Below, piece after piece: positions 45,721-58,900 of a DNA stretch of 64,000 nucleotides. The notes below the pieces were generated by a model, which ran no database searches, was not told the origin of the DNA, and saw nothing but the letters and a program-made list of their open reading frames with translations. The position numbers and the translations under genes are program-made. Every line of letters begins with the position of its first letter. Positions within the stretch are counted from its first letter, which is position 1. This DNA is from Orobanche coerulescens (Eukaryota; Streptophyta; Magnoliopsida; Lamiales; Orobanchaceae), in assembly GCA_033398695.1 (NCBI GenBank), contig JAWKAU010000035.1:434001-498000 (forward strand). The letters run 5' to 3'.

Positions 45721-46344
45721 AAATATATTTGTAGAGAACAAATCACTTTGAGAGGGTACATGGTTGAAAGAAAAAAAACTAGGGTATAGAATTTGAAGGT
45801 TAATAATGATTTATATTTTTTATTTTATTATAATATAAAAGATTTGGGATGGAAAAATGAAAAAGAATTATAAATGAATTAAAATAATTTATTGAATAGT
45901 AAAAAACTCTCAATAATATATATCGAATATCAGAAAGTCTATAAGGCTGGAAATTCAGCTTTTGTTATGTACATTATTCCGAGACACAAATATGACGTCG
46001 GAAAATATGGACACTAGAATAACTAAATACTAATCTAAAAATCGTAGAATTGTCTTCGCGGTGATGATCTTTCTCATTTGTTTAACCAAAAAGACCATGA
46101 ACTATCCAATAACAAAATATTCCCAATATTATCTCAGACTACTTTGCATGATAGTTTCATAAATACAAACCATTATTTTTATAAAAAGTATATGTTATTT
46201 CTACAGTATATTGGAAAATAGTTTTTTATACACGATATATATGGTTTTATTAAAAAAATTCTTTATTTATCCATGCAAAGAATCTCCAACACTCTCTTAC
46301 TTTTACTTTTGATATCGCTACGTGAAGTTGACCGCTAATGAATA

Positions 46345-46632
46345 CTCCATCCCTCCCATAAAAGCGTGCTTATTCTTTATGGGCACGAATTTTAATAAAA
46401 ATTAGGTATTGATGGATTTGAGTGGAGAAATGATCCCAACTTTTGTATGTGTATATTAATTATTGTTGTTAATTAATTGAAAAATAAAGAGTATGTGTCA
46501 TCCTTGGTATTGTTGTAAATAAGTTGAAAAATTGAGAAAGTATAAGGGATATTTTCAAAAATTGGAATGAGCACACTCGTGTGGGTCGTACAAAAACGAC
46601 AAATTGAGTACACTCTTATGGTACGGAGAAAG
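46345..46632. mobile_element. Stowaway-type MITE (copy 1)
   Basis: CTCCATCCCTCCC at the left and a mutated GGAGAAAG end at the right, flanked by TA. The better-kept copy at 54556-54846 shows canonical CTCCCTCCGT ends. Confidence 0.75.
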
Positions 46633-46703
46633 TATAAATTTCCAAATATATAATCCAACACTCAGTAGCTTCTAATTTCGACTCTTATTATCATTATTTC
46701 AAA

Positions 46704-46852
46704 GGACCAAGATCCTCTGCAGTGCAGCACAGTGCTGTGCTGCACTGCACCGTGCGATTCGACACGCACACACACACACCCATGCGGGTGTGTGTATTCT
46801 AACGGTTGGGATGCAGCACAACACGGTGCTGTGCTGCAGAAGATCCCAGTCC
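46704..46852. mobile_element. Mutator-type foldback MITE
   Basis: 149 bp with inverted ends GGACCAAGATCCTCTGCAG and GGACTGGGATCTTCTGCAG, flanked by a 9-bp duplication TATTTCAAA (46695-46703 and 46853-46861). The paralogous empty site at about 54910-54920 lacks it. The 9-bp duplication points to MULEs. Confidence 0.85.
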
Positions 46853-47026
46853 TATTTCAAAACAGACCATCATGGGAAACCGTTTTCTTCGAAACTTAAA
46901 GGGCAATAAAATTTCAAAAAGACCAAGTACCATTTTTAGGTGTGAAACACTTCGTTATCATAATTAAAAACTGCATTGTGTGCTCGGCGTGATGGGGTGG
47001 GGCAGTGGGAGTACAATGTTGAAATA

Positions 47027-47304
47027 ATCCATCCGTCCATGATCTCTTGACCCAAAATGCTGGACACAGTATTTAATGTATTGTGATGATGTGTTAAAGT
47101 GATTCTTTTGAGTCTCATTTGTTATAGTAGATTAGCTATTTTAATTATTGAGTGACGTATTAAAATGATTTTTTTGGGTCCCATTTGTGGATCCATCATG
47201 TATTTTAGTAATAATTTATGTAATTAAATGGTATAAATATAAATTTTATTGTCAGATCTACTTTCTAAAATAGAAAGGTTCAATAGATTGTGGGACGGAT
47301 GGTT
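47027..47304. mobile_element. Degenerate Stowaway-like MITE
   Basis: Ends ATCCATCCGTCC and GGACGGATGGTT are inverted repeats close to the Stowaway terminus. TA precedes the left end. About 278 bp, no coding capacity. Confidence 0.55.
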
Positions 47305-47514
47305 ACTATTTTATGTTTTAATTTTAGTATTTTTAATAAATTTTTTAACACGGTAAAAACAATTGTTGGGTATGTCAATGTTTTTTCCCGCCTCTGATCT
47401 TTTTGGGTCCTTATTCGGTATTAACTTTTTCGATCAGCTGCCTTCAATTTTCACTACGAATTAATTTTAAACTGCAAATGTAAGATCTCCAATTAGATTA
47501 TATAATGAAATTTT

Positions 47515-47960
47515 GGGGAAGGGTCGGTGGTCCAGTGGTAGGACACCTACTCCCAAGACACTCCTTTGGGAGAGGTATTGAGTTCTAACCCCCACCAAGG
47601 AGGTGAAAGGGGAAGTTTTTCTCTTTATGATCCTCTAGCTCCCCGGGGCTAGCTCGAGCGACCGCTAATCAATGTTTAATCTCGCGTCAAGCGGCAGTGT
47701 GGCAGTATTTTCTTCTTTGGGAACCCGGAGAGTCTTGATCAATCGATCGTATTCTCCCGAAGCTGTCTTTGGGAGCTTGAGGCGCTGTTAATCAGTTAAG
47801 AGCTTCTCCTTGTGCGCAGAAGTGTACAGAAAAGACATTGGGAACCCTGGAATTGCTCGAGCGACTCGCGATTTACTTCTCTCAATGGATTAGGAGTGAG
47901 TTCGTTGAGGGACTAGGATTAGTCCCGCTAAACTGGAAACACCTGGTTATAAAAAAAAAT
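47515..47960 (+). mobile_element. tRNA-derived SINE
   Basis: The head GGTCGGTGGTCCAGTGGTAG resembles a Pol III A box (TGGTCCAGTGG). A B-box-like GAGTTCTAACCCC follows about 45 bp later. It ends in an A-rich tail (AAAAAAAAA). A 14-bp duplication TATAATGAAATTTT flanks it (47501-47514 and 47961-47974). At 446 bp it is long for a plant SINE. Confidence 0.82.
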
Positions 47961-47974
47961 TATAATGAAATTTT

Positions 47975-50382
47975 AGTACAGATTTTAGTGCCAAGCCCAT
48001 TTACAATGTCCAGTTTAGTCGGCCAAAGCCCAAGAAAGAGAGACCTACCCCTTGAACTCATCCCTGAATAAACCCTAAACCTAAATGAATCCTTTATATA
48101 GAACACGAACGTTCAATTTTTTCGTAGCTTCGTATTCCCTTTTCATGGCTGCCGCTTTACAATTATCATTTTCCCCTCAGATCTGCTTCTCCTATTATCA
48201 TATTGTTTTATTTTGTTTCCTCGTTTGTTTCCTTTTTTTCTTTAATTATTTTTCACATCATTTTCAATTAAAAAAATCGTGAAACAGCAAATCGCTGTGA
48301 CGACTCGGAAAATTCAAGCTCAACAGACCGGATAGCAGGTGTTTCTCTCTCTAACCAGAGGATTTACTTGCATGTCGATTACCCCGCTCAACCGAGCGAT
48401 TACTCTGTTTCTCTCTCTAACTATACTTTATTTATAATGTAACTGTAGTATGTTTTTATATTTATTTCTCTAATTCCATTGATTGTTAATATCATTATTA
48501 TTATTTTTATGGGGGAATTTTGTTCACAATGAGGATACGAAAGCTCCCTCTTCTGAATTAAGCTGAGGATGATCTGCTGGCAGAATCGAACCAATTTATC
48601 AAATTTGCCACCACTGAGTATATAATTGCCCCCATATATATTATTTTATCAATTTTGTTTAGTTTTTAAGGATTGAATTTTTTTTATTGTTATTTAATTG
48701 AGGAGGATGAAGCAATACATAAATTATTTCCAACACTTGGACTGACAGATGAAGATCTCATCTCTTGTGATGCATCAAAATTATTTCCAATACATAAATT
48801 TTTTTTTATGTTTTTTTTTTTCGTTTAATTTCCTTGTGTTGTAGTTTGCATTTGATCGAGATTGAAGGGCGATCAAGTGATGAGTGTATTCAATTAATCT
48901 TAGGATATCGCTGGCAGAATCAAACCATATACAAACAGTCATTTCTGAGTAATATTGTTTCTCCTTGTATTATTAATTATCATTATTAAACGTATTTGAT
49001 AAATTTTGTTATTGTGTAATTCAATTTAATTATTTATTTTTTATTAATTAAAATAGATAGAATCGCACATAGTTCTTCTTTGGTATCTTCCACGCAATGA
49101 TTCCTGAGATTTTATTTGTGCGCACAGCAAAATCTCATCCTTTCTGCTTAAGCCTTCTCCACTTTGAGATCCATGGAATTGTGCTTCAATGTTTTTGGAT
49201 GACATTTATTCCCCTCGGGATTTGTTTTTCCTTTTTTTTTTTAAATTTAATTCAAAATTCATCTAATGGTTGACAATGATCTGAAACCATCTAATGGTGT
49301 AGGACAGCAGTGAGTATGATATCGCAAATATATTGATGATTCCCATTGAATAGTGTGGTTGAATTCAGTACATTCATTTTTTTCTGAAATATACTATGCG
49401 ATGTGTGATGTGCACAACATGCCGGACTATCTCAATGTGTGTCTGTCTTTGTGGAAAATGTTCAAAGGCAATATAGCTCGATGTTCGTGTGAATCAAACA
49501 CAAATCATTATGAGTTGAAGTGGGGAGGAAAAGAAACTTCTACATGATGTTCCCATTGAACTTTTTTAGGAGGAAAAAAATGTATTTTTTTCATTGATTT
49601 GAGTTCGTACAGTTTAATCCTAATAAATAATATATAAATTAGAATTAATAATTATGAAAAAATGTTATTTTAATACCGCTTTAAGGTCAGACCAAGAAAC
49701 TTGACCTGATGGTAGAGGTGGATAAACAATTTCAAAAGAGAAGCAAATATATATTTGGTTACTATAACATAGAAATAAAGAAAAATTCAGATAATATCAC
49801 TTGCCCAATTTAAAAAGAATGGCAATTGCAGCAGAGTAATTGACTATTAGTATTCAAGATTTGTTGTTTACCTATATTTCTTCCCTCACAAACCTTGGGC
49901 AGTAGCCATTGATGTCGTATAATTTCATACATTTATCAGGATATGTACTTTCGGGTTTATCAAGTATAAACAAAAAAAATATGACCTATTTTGAATAACA
50001 AAATAGATATGACAATGTTTCGATCAACAAATAAAATATTGTGTAATTCTTATATCGGTGTACTGCATTAATAATGTAATGAAATTAATATGATTGGGGT
50101 AAAGATGTAATACAAACAAGTGATTCATTGCAAGAAAGAGCAAGGAAGACCTGTTGCGCATATTTAATGAGGGAGTTATTGCCAATCAAGTTATGGTCTT
50201 TCATTTAAAATAGACTTCTTCAAATGAAATTCCAAAGATTTTTTTTTTCACATTGATGCGTTTACTGCTTTATTACATGACTGAGTTATTTTTATGGGTC
50301 AGGTAGGGATTGGAATTTTATAGCTCTTTGTACATTTTGCCAAGCACTGTGAATAATGGGTAGTAGCATCTACTAAATTGTA
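47975..50382. other. AT-rich spacer, no gene recognised
   Basis: No ORF here looks protein-like. Two short related stretches (GGCAGAATC(G/A)AACCA ... CTGAGTA) occur at about 48580-48622 and 48911-48950. It may be debris around the Helitron scrap that follows. Confidence 0.4.
48872..48952 (+). ncRNA. Possible box C/D snoRNA-like sequence
   Basis: A GTGATGA C-box match (48877-48883) and a CTGA D-box match (48945-48948) are about 60 nt apart. A related stretch with a weaker C box lies at about 48567-48620. There is no clear terminal stem and the guide target is unknown. Confidence 0.15.
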
Positions 50383-50527
50383 GTCAGTGCTTTGCAAAAC
50401 CGTACTGATCTTGTTGCGCGTGTCTTCACGGCCAAGTTAGAGGAACTAAAAGAAGACTTATTGAAACGAGAAATTCTTGCTTCCATAGCGGTGTCCATTT
50501 ATATGGTTGAATTTCATAAACACGGTA
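50383..50527 (+). pseudogene. Helitron Rep/helicase-like fragment
   Basis: 48 codons read ALQNRTDLVARVFTAKLEEL, then KEDLLKREIL and YMVEFHKHG. This resembles the conserved Helitron Rep-domain segment (DRPDLVARVF...KLKEL...VIEFQKRG). Only this piece is left; the rest of the protein and the Helitron ends were not found. Confidence 0.6.
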
Positions 50528-50819
50528 CAAAAATTAAGAACCAACCAAGAAGAACTATGTAATGTGATAATAAACATACGAGAAATAAATCATAAGAACA
50601 AAATAAAAAAGATAACACACCAATTGAGCAGTGTGGTGATGGTAGAGGAGATGGTGATGACGTTTGGTGTTTGAATTTCTAAGTTTTTGTTTCTCTTCAG
50701 GAGTATATTTAGCTGTCTTGACTTTAAATGAAGATAAGAAACTAACAAGATAGAGGATGGAGTGATTTCCACATTATTATTCCAAAATAACACCGTAATC
50801 AATCATCACATATAAAAAT

Positions 50820-52282
50820 CCTCCCTGAGTTATTTAGGTCCCACCCATCTCGCACGCCGGCCACCCAAGTGACCTTGTCAGGCACAACATTCTGGGAGAA
50901 TAACCCAATCAAGCGATCCGTAGAATCACAATCTTAACGGACCTCATAGGCCTTCGCCTGTTTTACTTGGTTCACACACGCTCATCAGTACCACATCATA
51001 TCAGGGAATCATCCCACATTTCACATATCATGATCTGATGTCACATACTTTGACGACACAAACTTAAATCATAGGATGTTACAATACGACTTTTCAATCG
51101 CAACTAGAAACAATATCTCCAAATCATTTTCACCAATTTTCATGGCATTTCAGCCATGAAGAACATAGAGCTTCAGCCTCACTTCAGAAATCCATTTTGG
51201 CCCAGTTTTGAGCAGTTTAAATGCGTAATCAATGCCCGATAATTGAACTAGCAACTCCTTTTTAGTCGGTTTCAGCAGTTTTCACCGGATTGGAGGTAAT
51301 TTAACCCTGAACTCCAAACTTGTTCTTTGAAATTTTGGATTGATTCCTATTTAGAACTTGAAAATGAGTATATATCGAGAATCATGGATTGTTCTTATTG
51401 ATTCTAGCGGAATGAAAATTAAATCTTTAGTTTGAATCACTGTAATCGGATACCGTGAGCGAATTATTCGATAAAAATTCCCTAAGAGATTCAATTAGGG
51501 TTTTCGATGGTATTTCGATTAGAATAGATAGCCCTAATGTCGATTATCTCATATCTTTTGTTGTTGGTTTGAAATTCCAAGGTTTCGAATCCTAATTAAA
51601 AACCATTTGAAACATCATTATCCCTAAAGTTGCCAAGCAAGTATTTGATCGTGCTTTATGTATAAATTGCAATTTAATTTGTATAAACCATGATTTTCTT
51701 ATTGTTCTGTTCATGCTCTGAATTCAGCAATTCTACGTTGATATTTTGAAATGATCCAAAATGATTTTTCAATCAAATTAACGATTTTTAGTGTTTGAAA
51801 ATGATTTTGAAACAAGCTGTGTTTTGAAAGGATTTCGAAAATATTTTTGAAATGATTTGAGAAATGTTTTCTATAATACTTGATGATTGATCTTGGTTAC
51901 TATTTTCTGAAATGATATGATTTATCGAGGATGCCTGAAAATGTTAATTGAAATGCGATTGAAAAGCAAAGTTATTGAAAGTTTTAGATAATGATTTGAG
52001 ACTTGCGTCGTCAAAGTTATGAGACAACGGACTATGAAATGTTGAATGATATGATTGGAATGATATGATATTGATGAGTGTGTGTGAACCAAGTAAACCC
52101 GGGAAGGCCTATGGGGTTCGTTAGATTGCGAGTTGCGGGCCACTTGGTTGTGTTGTTCTCCCAGGATGTGTGCGTGATGAGGTCTCTCGGGACGCCAGCT
52201 TGCGACCTCGGCGTGATTTTGTGACGATGAGAATAAAGTAGATAGGTGAAGGAAAAATCACGAGGGAAGCAGGGCATGTGGA
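50820..52282. repeat. Inverted pair of LTR-like fragments
   Basis: A segment at about 50870-51030 is repeated in inverse orientation at about 52075-52185 (TTACTTGGTTCACAC versus GTGTGAACCAAGTAAAC, and TGGGAGAA versus TTCTCCCA). Sequence between has LTR-like leader composition. No coding region. Probably old gypsy LTR debris. Confidence 0.45.
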
Positions 52283-54968
52283 TAGAGGTAGGGCGTCGAA
52301 GCAGAGAGGTGGAGGGCAAATGCGAGCAGCAAAGCAGTGGAGGAGAATAAAGAGATGACTGATTGAGGTTGGGTGGAGCTCCAAAGGTGACCAAATAGGC
52401 ACTCAATTAAAATTTCTCACTGTGTCAGTTTTAGTTATTTTACATTTACTTTTAAATATTAAGATAAAATGTTACTAACTTTTTTTTGCATATTTTGTTA
52501 AAGAAAATCAAAATTCATGAAAAAAATGATCTATAAATAGAGATCATCTTTGTTATATTTTTATATACACTAAAATTTTATATTTTTTTTGCACATATCA
52601 TCCATTTTTATTATTTTGGATGCTTAAAGAATAATACATCATAATTTTGTAAAAAATTGTGTTTAGGTGGTTGGATGATCATGGATAAATCTCTCAAAAT
52701 TAGTGTAGTTGAATTGAGATGAATATTGGTGATGTGTGAGAGAGAAATTAGTTAAATATTAAAAAAATTGGATAGTTGGATAGTGGGTTGAGATGAATAT
52801 TGGAGAGAGAGAGAGAGGAAAAATAAAAAACGGTAGAATATTATTGGAAGAATGGTTGAATTTTATGGTTGAGGTTGGTGTGTTTTTTCTTTTTGTTATG
52901 ACAACTTGTTAATATGTCATATTTTTCTTTTATTTTATATTTGTAAGTAGATTATATATGGTTGAATTAGATATGTAAAAGTCCTTTTTTTTTTTTTTTT
53001 TTTCAAATTGCATCTTTATGTAATATTTGTATTTTCAATAATATAAATACCATCATCAATATGAAATTTATTATTATTTCTCACTTTTCCTAAGAAACTG
53101 TTTTGAATCTTGTCAATTTGATCGAAACCCGCCTTCTTTTTCTTTAGTTGGTTCGTTCAAGTAGCCTTCGCTCGAACCTACGATTAGTGAGAAGGCTATT
53201 ACAAGTCTACAAACTAATCGACCTCTAAGTTGTGGGGGCTCGGTAAGTTGTCAAAAGGGTGCCCCCAAAGGGAGAAAAAGGGGAAGGAATGAAGTCTCGA
53301 TAGACCAAGTGGCAAGAGTAGACCTTGTGCCTTTCTTCCTTTTCCTCAGGTGAGTCCCTCTCTCTAGCTAATTCAAGTATATGTCCAATATCTCCCATTC
53401 TCTTCTAGTCGCAAGTAGGAAGGAGAACCTTCACTTCTCTCTAGCTCTTGATATGGAAGGTATGTTACTACAACTTCTGTATCAACAACACCAAAGACAT
53501 AACATCATCTTTAATTAGAGCTCAACCACAGATGAACGAAATTTCGAGTAGCAAGAATCCTCCTAGCAGATAGGTTACATTCGATGTCATGTGATAAGTC
53601 GAGTTCATTTTGCGGACACCCCAATAAGGAAACTGGGGCAAGTTCTTGGCAGATTGGGGAGTACTTCATTCGATGTCATGTGATAAGTCAAGTTCAATTT
53701 TTCCTTTTGTACTTCTTAGAACCTTCTCCTAAACTCAATTGATTAGAAAGAAATGAACATATAAGCTCTGGTGGCTATGAAAATATAATTCACAAATTCG
53801 CGCATGTTTGTGGTAGTTCTTAGCATGTTGGGCGATCACGATGAGAAACTTTGTACATGTTCGCAAAATGAATTTAGAGAATATTGAAATTAGGAGATTC
53901 AAGAGTAGAAAGAGAGAGAGGAAATATATTTGTGGAGAACAAATCACTTTGAGAGGGTACATGGTTGATAGAAAAAAACTAGGGTGTAGAATTTGAAGGT
54001 TAATAATGTTTTGTATTTTTTTATTTTATTATAATATAAAAGATTTGGGATGGAAAAATAAAAAAGGAGAAAAAAAATTAGAAATGAATAAAAATAATTT
54101 ATTGAATAGTAAAAAACTCTCAATAATATATATCGAATATCAGAAAGTCTATGAGGGCGGAAATTCAGCTTTTGTTATGTACATTATTCCGAGACACAAA
54201 TATGACGTCGGAAAATATAAACACTAAAATAACTAAATACTAATCTAAAAATCGTAGAATTGTCTTCCCGATGATGATCTTTCTCATCTGTTTAACCAAA
54301 AAGATCATGAACTATCCAATAACAAAATATTCCCAATATTATCTCAGACTACTTTGTATGATAGTTTCATAAATACAAATCATTATTTATATAAAAAGTA
54401 TATGTCATTTCTACAGTATATTGGAAAATAGTTTTTTATACACGATATATATGGTTTTATTAAAAAAAATTCTTTATTTATCCATGCAAAGAATCTCCAA
54501 CACTTTCTTACTGTTACTTTTGATATCGCTACGTAAAGTTGACCGCTAATGAATACTCCCTCCGTCCCATAAGAGTGTGCTTACTCTTTATGGGCACGAG
54601 TTTTAATAAAAATTAAGTATTGATGGATTTGAGTGGAGAAATGATCCCACCTTTTGTTGTATGTGTATATTAATTATTGTTGTTAATTTATTAAAAAATA
54701 AGGAGTATGGGCCATCATTGGTATTGTTGTAAATAAGTTGAAAAATTGAGAAAGTATAAGGGATATTTTCTAAAATTGGAATGTGCACACTCGTGTGGGA
54801 CGTACGAAAACAACAAATTGAGTACACTCTTATGGTACAGAGGGAGTATAAATTTTCGAATATATAATCCAACACTCGATAGCTTCTAATTTCGACTCTT
54901 ATTATCATTATTTCAAAATAGACCATTATGGGAAACCGTCTTCTTCGAAACTTAAAGGGCAATAAAAT
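52283..54968. repeat. Dispersed repeat copy 2 (uninterrupted)
   Basis: Contiguous counterpart of 23820-25332 plus 45559-46916. The CACTA empty site is at about 53825-53830 and the Mutator-MITE empty site at about 54912. No gene. Confidence 0.78.
54556..54846. mobile_element. Stowaway MITE (copy 2)
   Basis: CTCCCTCCGTCCCATAAGAG at the left and CAGAGGGAG at the right, TA on both sides, 291 bp. Confidence 0.85.
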
Positions 54969-55904
54969 TTCTGTAGCGACCATTTTTCTAGAAAAATAAT
55001 TCTTCTAATTTTAAGAAGAATAAATAAAAAATTTGCAGCAGAAATACATTTCAAAAAGACAAACTTAATAATCGCAATTAATATTCTCGAGTCATTAAAT
55101 AAAAACATATTTTGACGTGAAATTAAAACAAATCGAATACTTGTTCATAAAACATAGTTTGAGAAAAATAAGAGTAAATAGATAAATAACTATTCATGAA
55201 GCTTGATCATCCCACACTCAAGCGCATGCCATATCGAACTCCTCAACCTGAAATGGGTAAATAGTGGGGTGAGCTTCCAACTCGCTCAGTGTGGAGAGTA
55301 CGCAATATATCTAAGTTAATTTCTAAATATATTAGCAAGTATAAACAACATGACTGATAAATTCTGAAGCCCTTCGGCTAGCTCGAAGGCTTTATGCACA
55401 TTTAAGTGCTCCTGTCTGATTTGCACATTTAAGTGCTTCTGACTGATTTCACGTGCACATACAAGACAATATATAAAGCAATTAAAATAAACAAAAGCGT
55501 AATAAATCCCCACACCTGGATAAAATGCAGCTCTTGAACTTGAATGTGATGAAGATGCTTGACTCGACAATCCTAGGCCCGTAAGTTCTTGTTATTATCT
55601 ACAGATAATAATAGAAAATTATTATTATTATATGACTGAGAATTAAATTATGAGTGAATAATAATATCAATTGAAAAGGTCAACATGTTAAAGGCTTGGC
55701 TGAAAGGGACTGATTTGAGAAAATGAAAAACTAAACGGAGTCAATACGAAATAATAAGTAATTGGGGGCTTAATTAATAATACTAGGAAACTCGTGGGTA
55801 TATATACCCTATCCCTAATTAATCGGCCGCAACTCAATTCTTCTTCTCTCACAGATAAATCCTCTCTCTCTCTCTCACACACACACAAATACACACACCC
55901 CCAC
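54969..55904. other. AT-rich spacer with a promoter-like stretch
   Basis: It starts TGTAGCGACC, which could be an LTR start. Near the right end, GGGTATATATACCC (about 55797-55810) is followed by a CT-rich leader-like tract broken by element F at 55905. No gene is visible. Confidence 0.35.
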
Positions 55905-58900
55905 TGTAAAACCGTAAATTTTGACTTTCCATTTTGACAATAATTTGAAACTTTGACTATTGCGTTAAACTTCTACTTCTGAAAACTTGGAAACTTATGT
56001 CCTTACTAAGATGAGACATAAATTATAGACCACATTTGAATCTTTTTTGAGCGTTTGAAACACCCGACTCATCTTTTGTGAAACCCCTTCCTAATACTCG
56101 ACAACCATGGGCTTATATTGGACCCTTTACATAAACTTGGACCTTTGGAAACCAACTAAACTACAAAAGCCCTAAACAACCCATAAACTCGAGCCCATTC
56201 CCTCCCCTCTTTCACCTATGTTACGGTTCACCAACTAAACACACGCTCCTCTATCTTTTTCTCATTCACAAGAAGATATCGCATCTATTTTTCCTCCTCC
56301 ACCAAAACCCTAAGCAACCGTCATCTCATTTGTTCAACCCTCGAGACCAAGAAAGAAGAAGGTGTTTCGGTGGTGATTGGTGTTTGGTCTCGTGTGTTCT
56401 TCCTCCTTTGTAATCGGTTCTTGTGTTACTTCTCAAATCCTTGTTTCTTTGATCTTGAATTCGACATATATGTATACATCTATATGAAAACCAAATATAT
56501 AATATGTGTAACGTAATGATATGGATATAAGGGTTGTTTAGAATCTGTAATAACCTAATTAAAACATGTTTGAATGCAGATTAAAGGTGGAAAACAAGAT
56601 ATGGTTCGATTAGGGTTTTAAAAGAGTTGGGGTTTGTTATGATTTCATGTGTACATGCTGTCCAGAATTTAAGTCATATTGCAAGAGGTGAATCTTTATG
56701 ATACCAACATGTTTTTACATGATTTTTGAGTCTAAAACAAAGTTTAAAGAGGTTACTAAGTGTTCCAATTGGTTTGAATGTATTTGAGTTTGTTTTGATC
56801 CTATTTTTGAATTTTAATAGACGATATGTCAAAACTGTGTTTGTAGAATTTAATTTCAGTCGTGGTTTCTGATTTTTCATGTTCAAACCATAAGAAGTTA
56901 GAATCTCTCCTTTTTCAGGGGTAATATTTAAGTTATGTGTGACTCTCTGGAATTTTTTTGGATTTTTCTAAAGTGTTGAAATGGGTTAGTTTAAGACAAA
57001 CTTTCTGTGTGTATCTGCAGATCCGAATCTGAATATGTTAGCATAAGCGATTTTTGACAGGGAGTTTCACTTAAATATAAAATCTGGGAAAATTAATGTA
57101 GACTCCTAAGACATTTTAGATTCAGTGAGAATTTTGGTGAATTTTTATATTGACATCTGGTATGGTATTAAAATTCATAAAGTGAAGGCTAAAATATAGT
57201 AAAACCAGAATTTTGTTAGAAGCTGAGATTTTTGTGATTTTAATACCATCTAATATGTTTGAACCCTAAAATGCACTTGAACATTAATTATGATATAATT
57301 GGTCATATATTAACATAATTCCAATAACTAGACCCTAATCATATTAATAAATGGTGTTAAGTAATTAAGAACCCATTATGACATTAATTAGCTAATAAGC
57401 ATAAATAAACCTAATTCGTGTAGATTCGCTGAAGAAGGAGTGACTTCCTATTTTTATGTTATGACATTCTTTCGTTAGAGGTTTAAGGTACGTATATTAT
57501 TGATACCCCCTTCTCTCTACCATTGTTATCAGTTGTTTCGTTTGTTTGATTATTCGTACGGATATTCTTGATACCCCCTTCTCTCTACCATTGTTATCGG
57601 TTGTTTCGTTTGTTTTGATTATTCGTACGGATATTCTAGATACCCCCTTCTCTCTACCATTGTTATCGATTGTTTCATTTGTTTGATTATTGGTACGAAT
57701 ATTCTTGATACCCCTTTCTCTCTACCATTGTTATCGGTTGTTTCGTTTGTTTGATTATTCATACGGATATTTTTGATACCCCCTTCTCTCTACCATTGTT
57801 ATTGGTTGTTTCATTTTTTTGATTATTCGTACGGATATTCTACCCTTTCTCAGTAAGGGTTCTGATTCTATGTACTATTGTTATTGTTTGTTTCGTATAG
57901 GTACAAATATTCTGACCTTTCTTATAAGATTTCTCATGATCTCTTTCATATTCTGATCTGTTTAGCTTCTGATTTGATACCATTGCTATGATCCCCTTTT
58001 GTTTTGAACCTTTGCTATGATCCCTTTGTTATGAACCTCTGATATGAGCCTTTGCTATGAACTTTGACTATAAACCTTTGCTATGCACTTCTGAACCATT
58101 TGATATGAACCATCTAATATGAACTATTTTGATATGATATCTGACTCTCAGTTTGATACCCGAGCCATTTCCCTAGCCATGAAGGTGATATGTCCGTGTC
58201 ATTGATGCACCAATGGCATGCCTCCAGTGTGGTCGAGTGATGTGCCACACTATCCCTTATCTGTTATATGTTATGGCACTATGATTATGATTTGTTTGCA
58301 GGGGCGTATGGATGCATCCTAGATTTGTTTCTGTATCTGTTATGATCTGTTATGATATATTTGTCTGGTGATTGATGCTGGGTGCAATCCACGTCCTTCA
58401 CATTTCTGGGAGCTAGCTACTCCATTTGGTTACGGAGGGCTCCCCTCATATTATTGGCTAATTGAGAGGTCTCCCCTCTATATGATATGAAGATATATGG
58501 TTACATCTGTTATGATATGATCTGATCTGTTCTGGGCTCATGGTGGATTACTGTCTTACCTTTTATTATTCCTACACTCTTGTTTATACCTTATGCTATT
58601 GCCCCAATGCACTATATCCTGTTATCCTTTGATTCTCCATATTCTTGTTTCAGTTGACTCACGAGATTTGTTCAGTTGACCGTTAATCCCTTATTCATTT
58701 GACAAATGACATTCTTTTCAGTAGGAGCTTAGTTATTCTTTTCTTATTCTTATATACGTATCGGTTATTCGTTTGTTTATATATCTGTTCACTGAGCTTT
58801 TCAATCTCAGCCGCATTTCTTTTCTCCGCGGCAGGTTGTTAAGCTAGGAGCTGGGGCTATCTTTGGGATTGAGAGTAGGAGCTGAACGTGGATTTACCCT

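Larger units (their letters stand above)
45559..46916. repeat. Dispersed repeat copy 1, right part
   Basis: It matches 53825-54968 starting at the CAT duplication. It includes a Stowaway MITE shared by both copies and a Mutator-type MITE present only here. It has a longer (AT)n(GA)n tract (45642-45716) than copy 2. Confidence 0.75.

Noticed and set aside
45483..45761. Open frames with Glu-Arg or Ser-Leu runs
   Set aside because: GA-microsatellite translations.
52032..52406. 124-codon minus-strand frame, partly repeated at 23750-23941
   Set aside because: It crosses the border between LTR debris and the dispersed repeat; the shared part is non-coding repeat, not a conserved protein.
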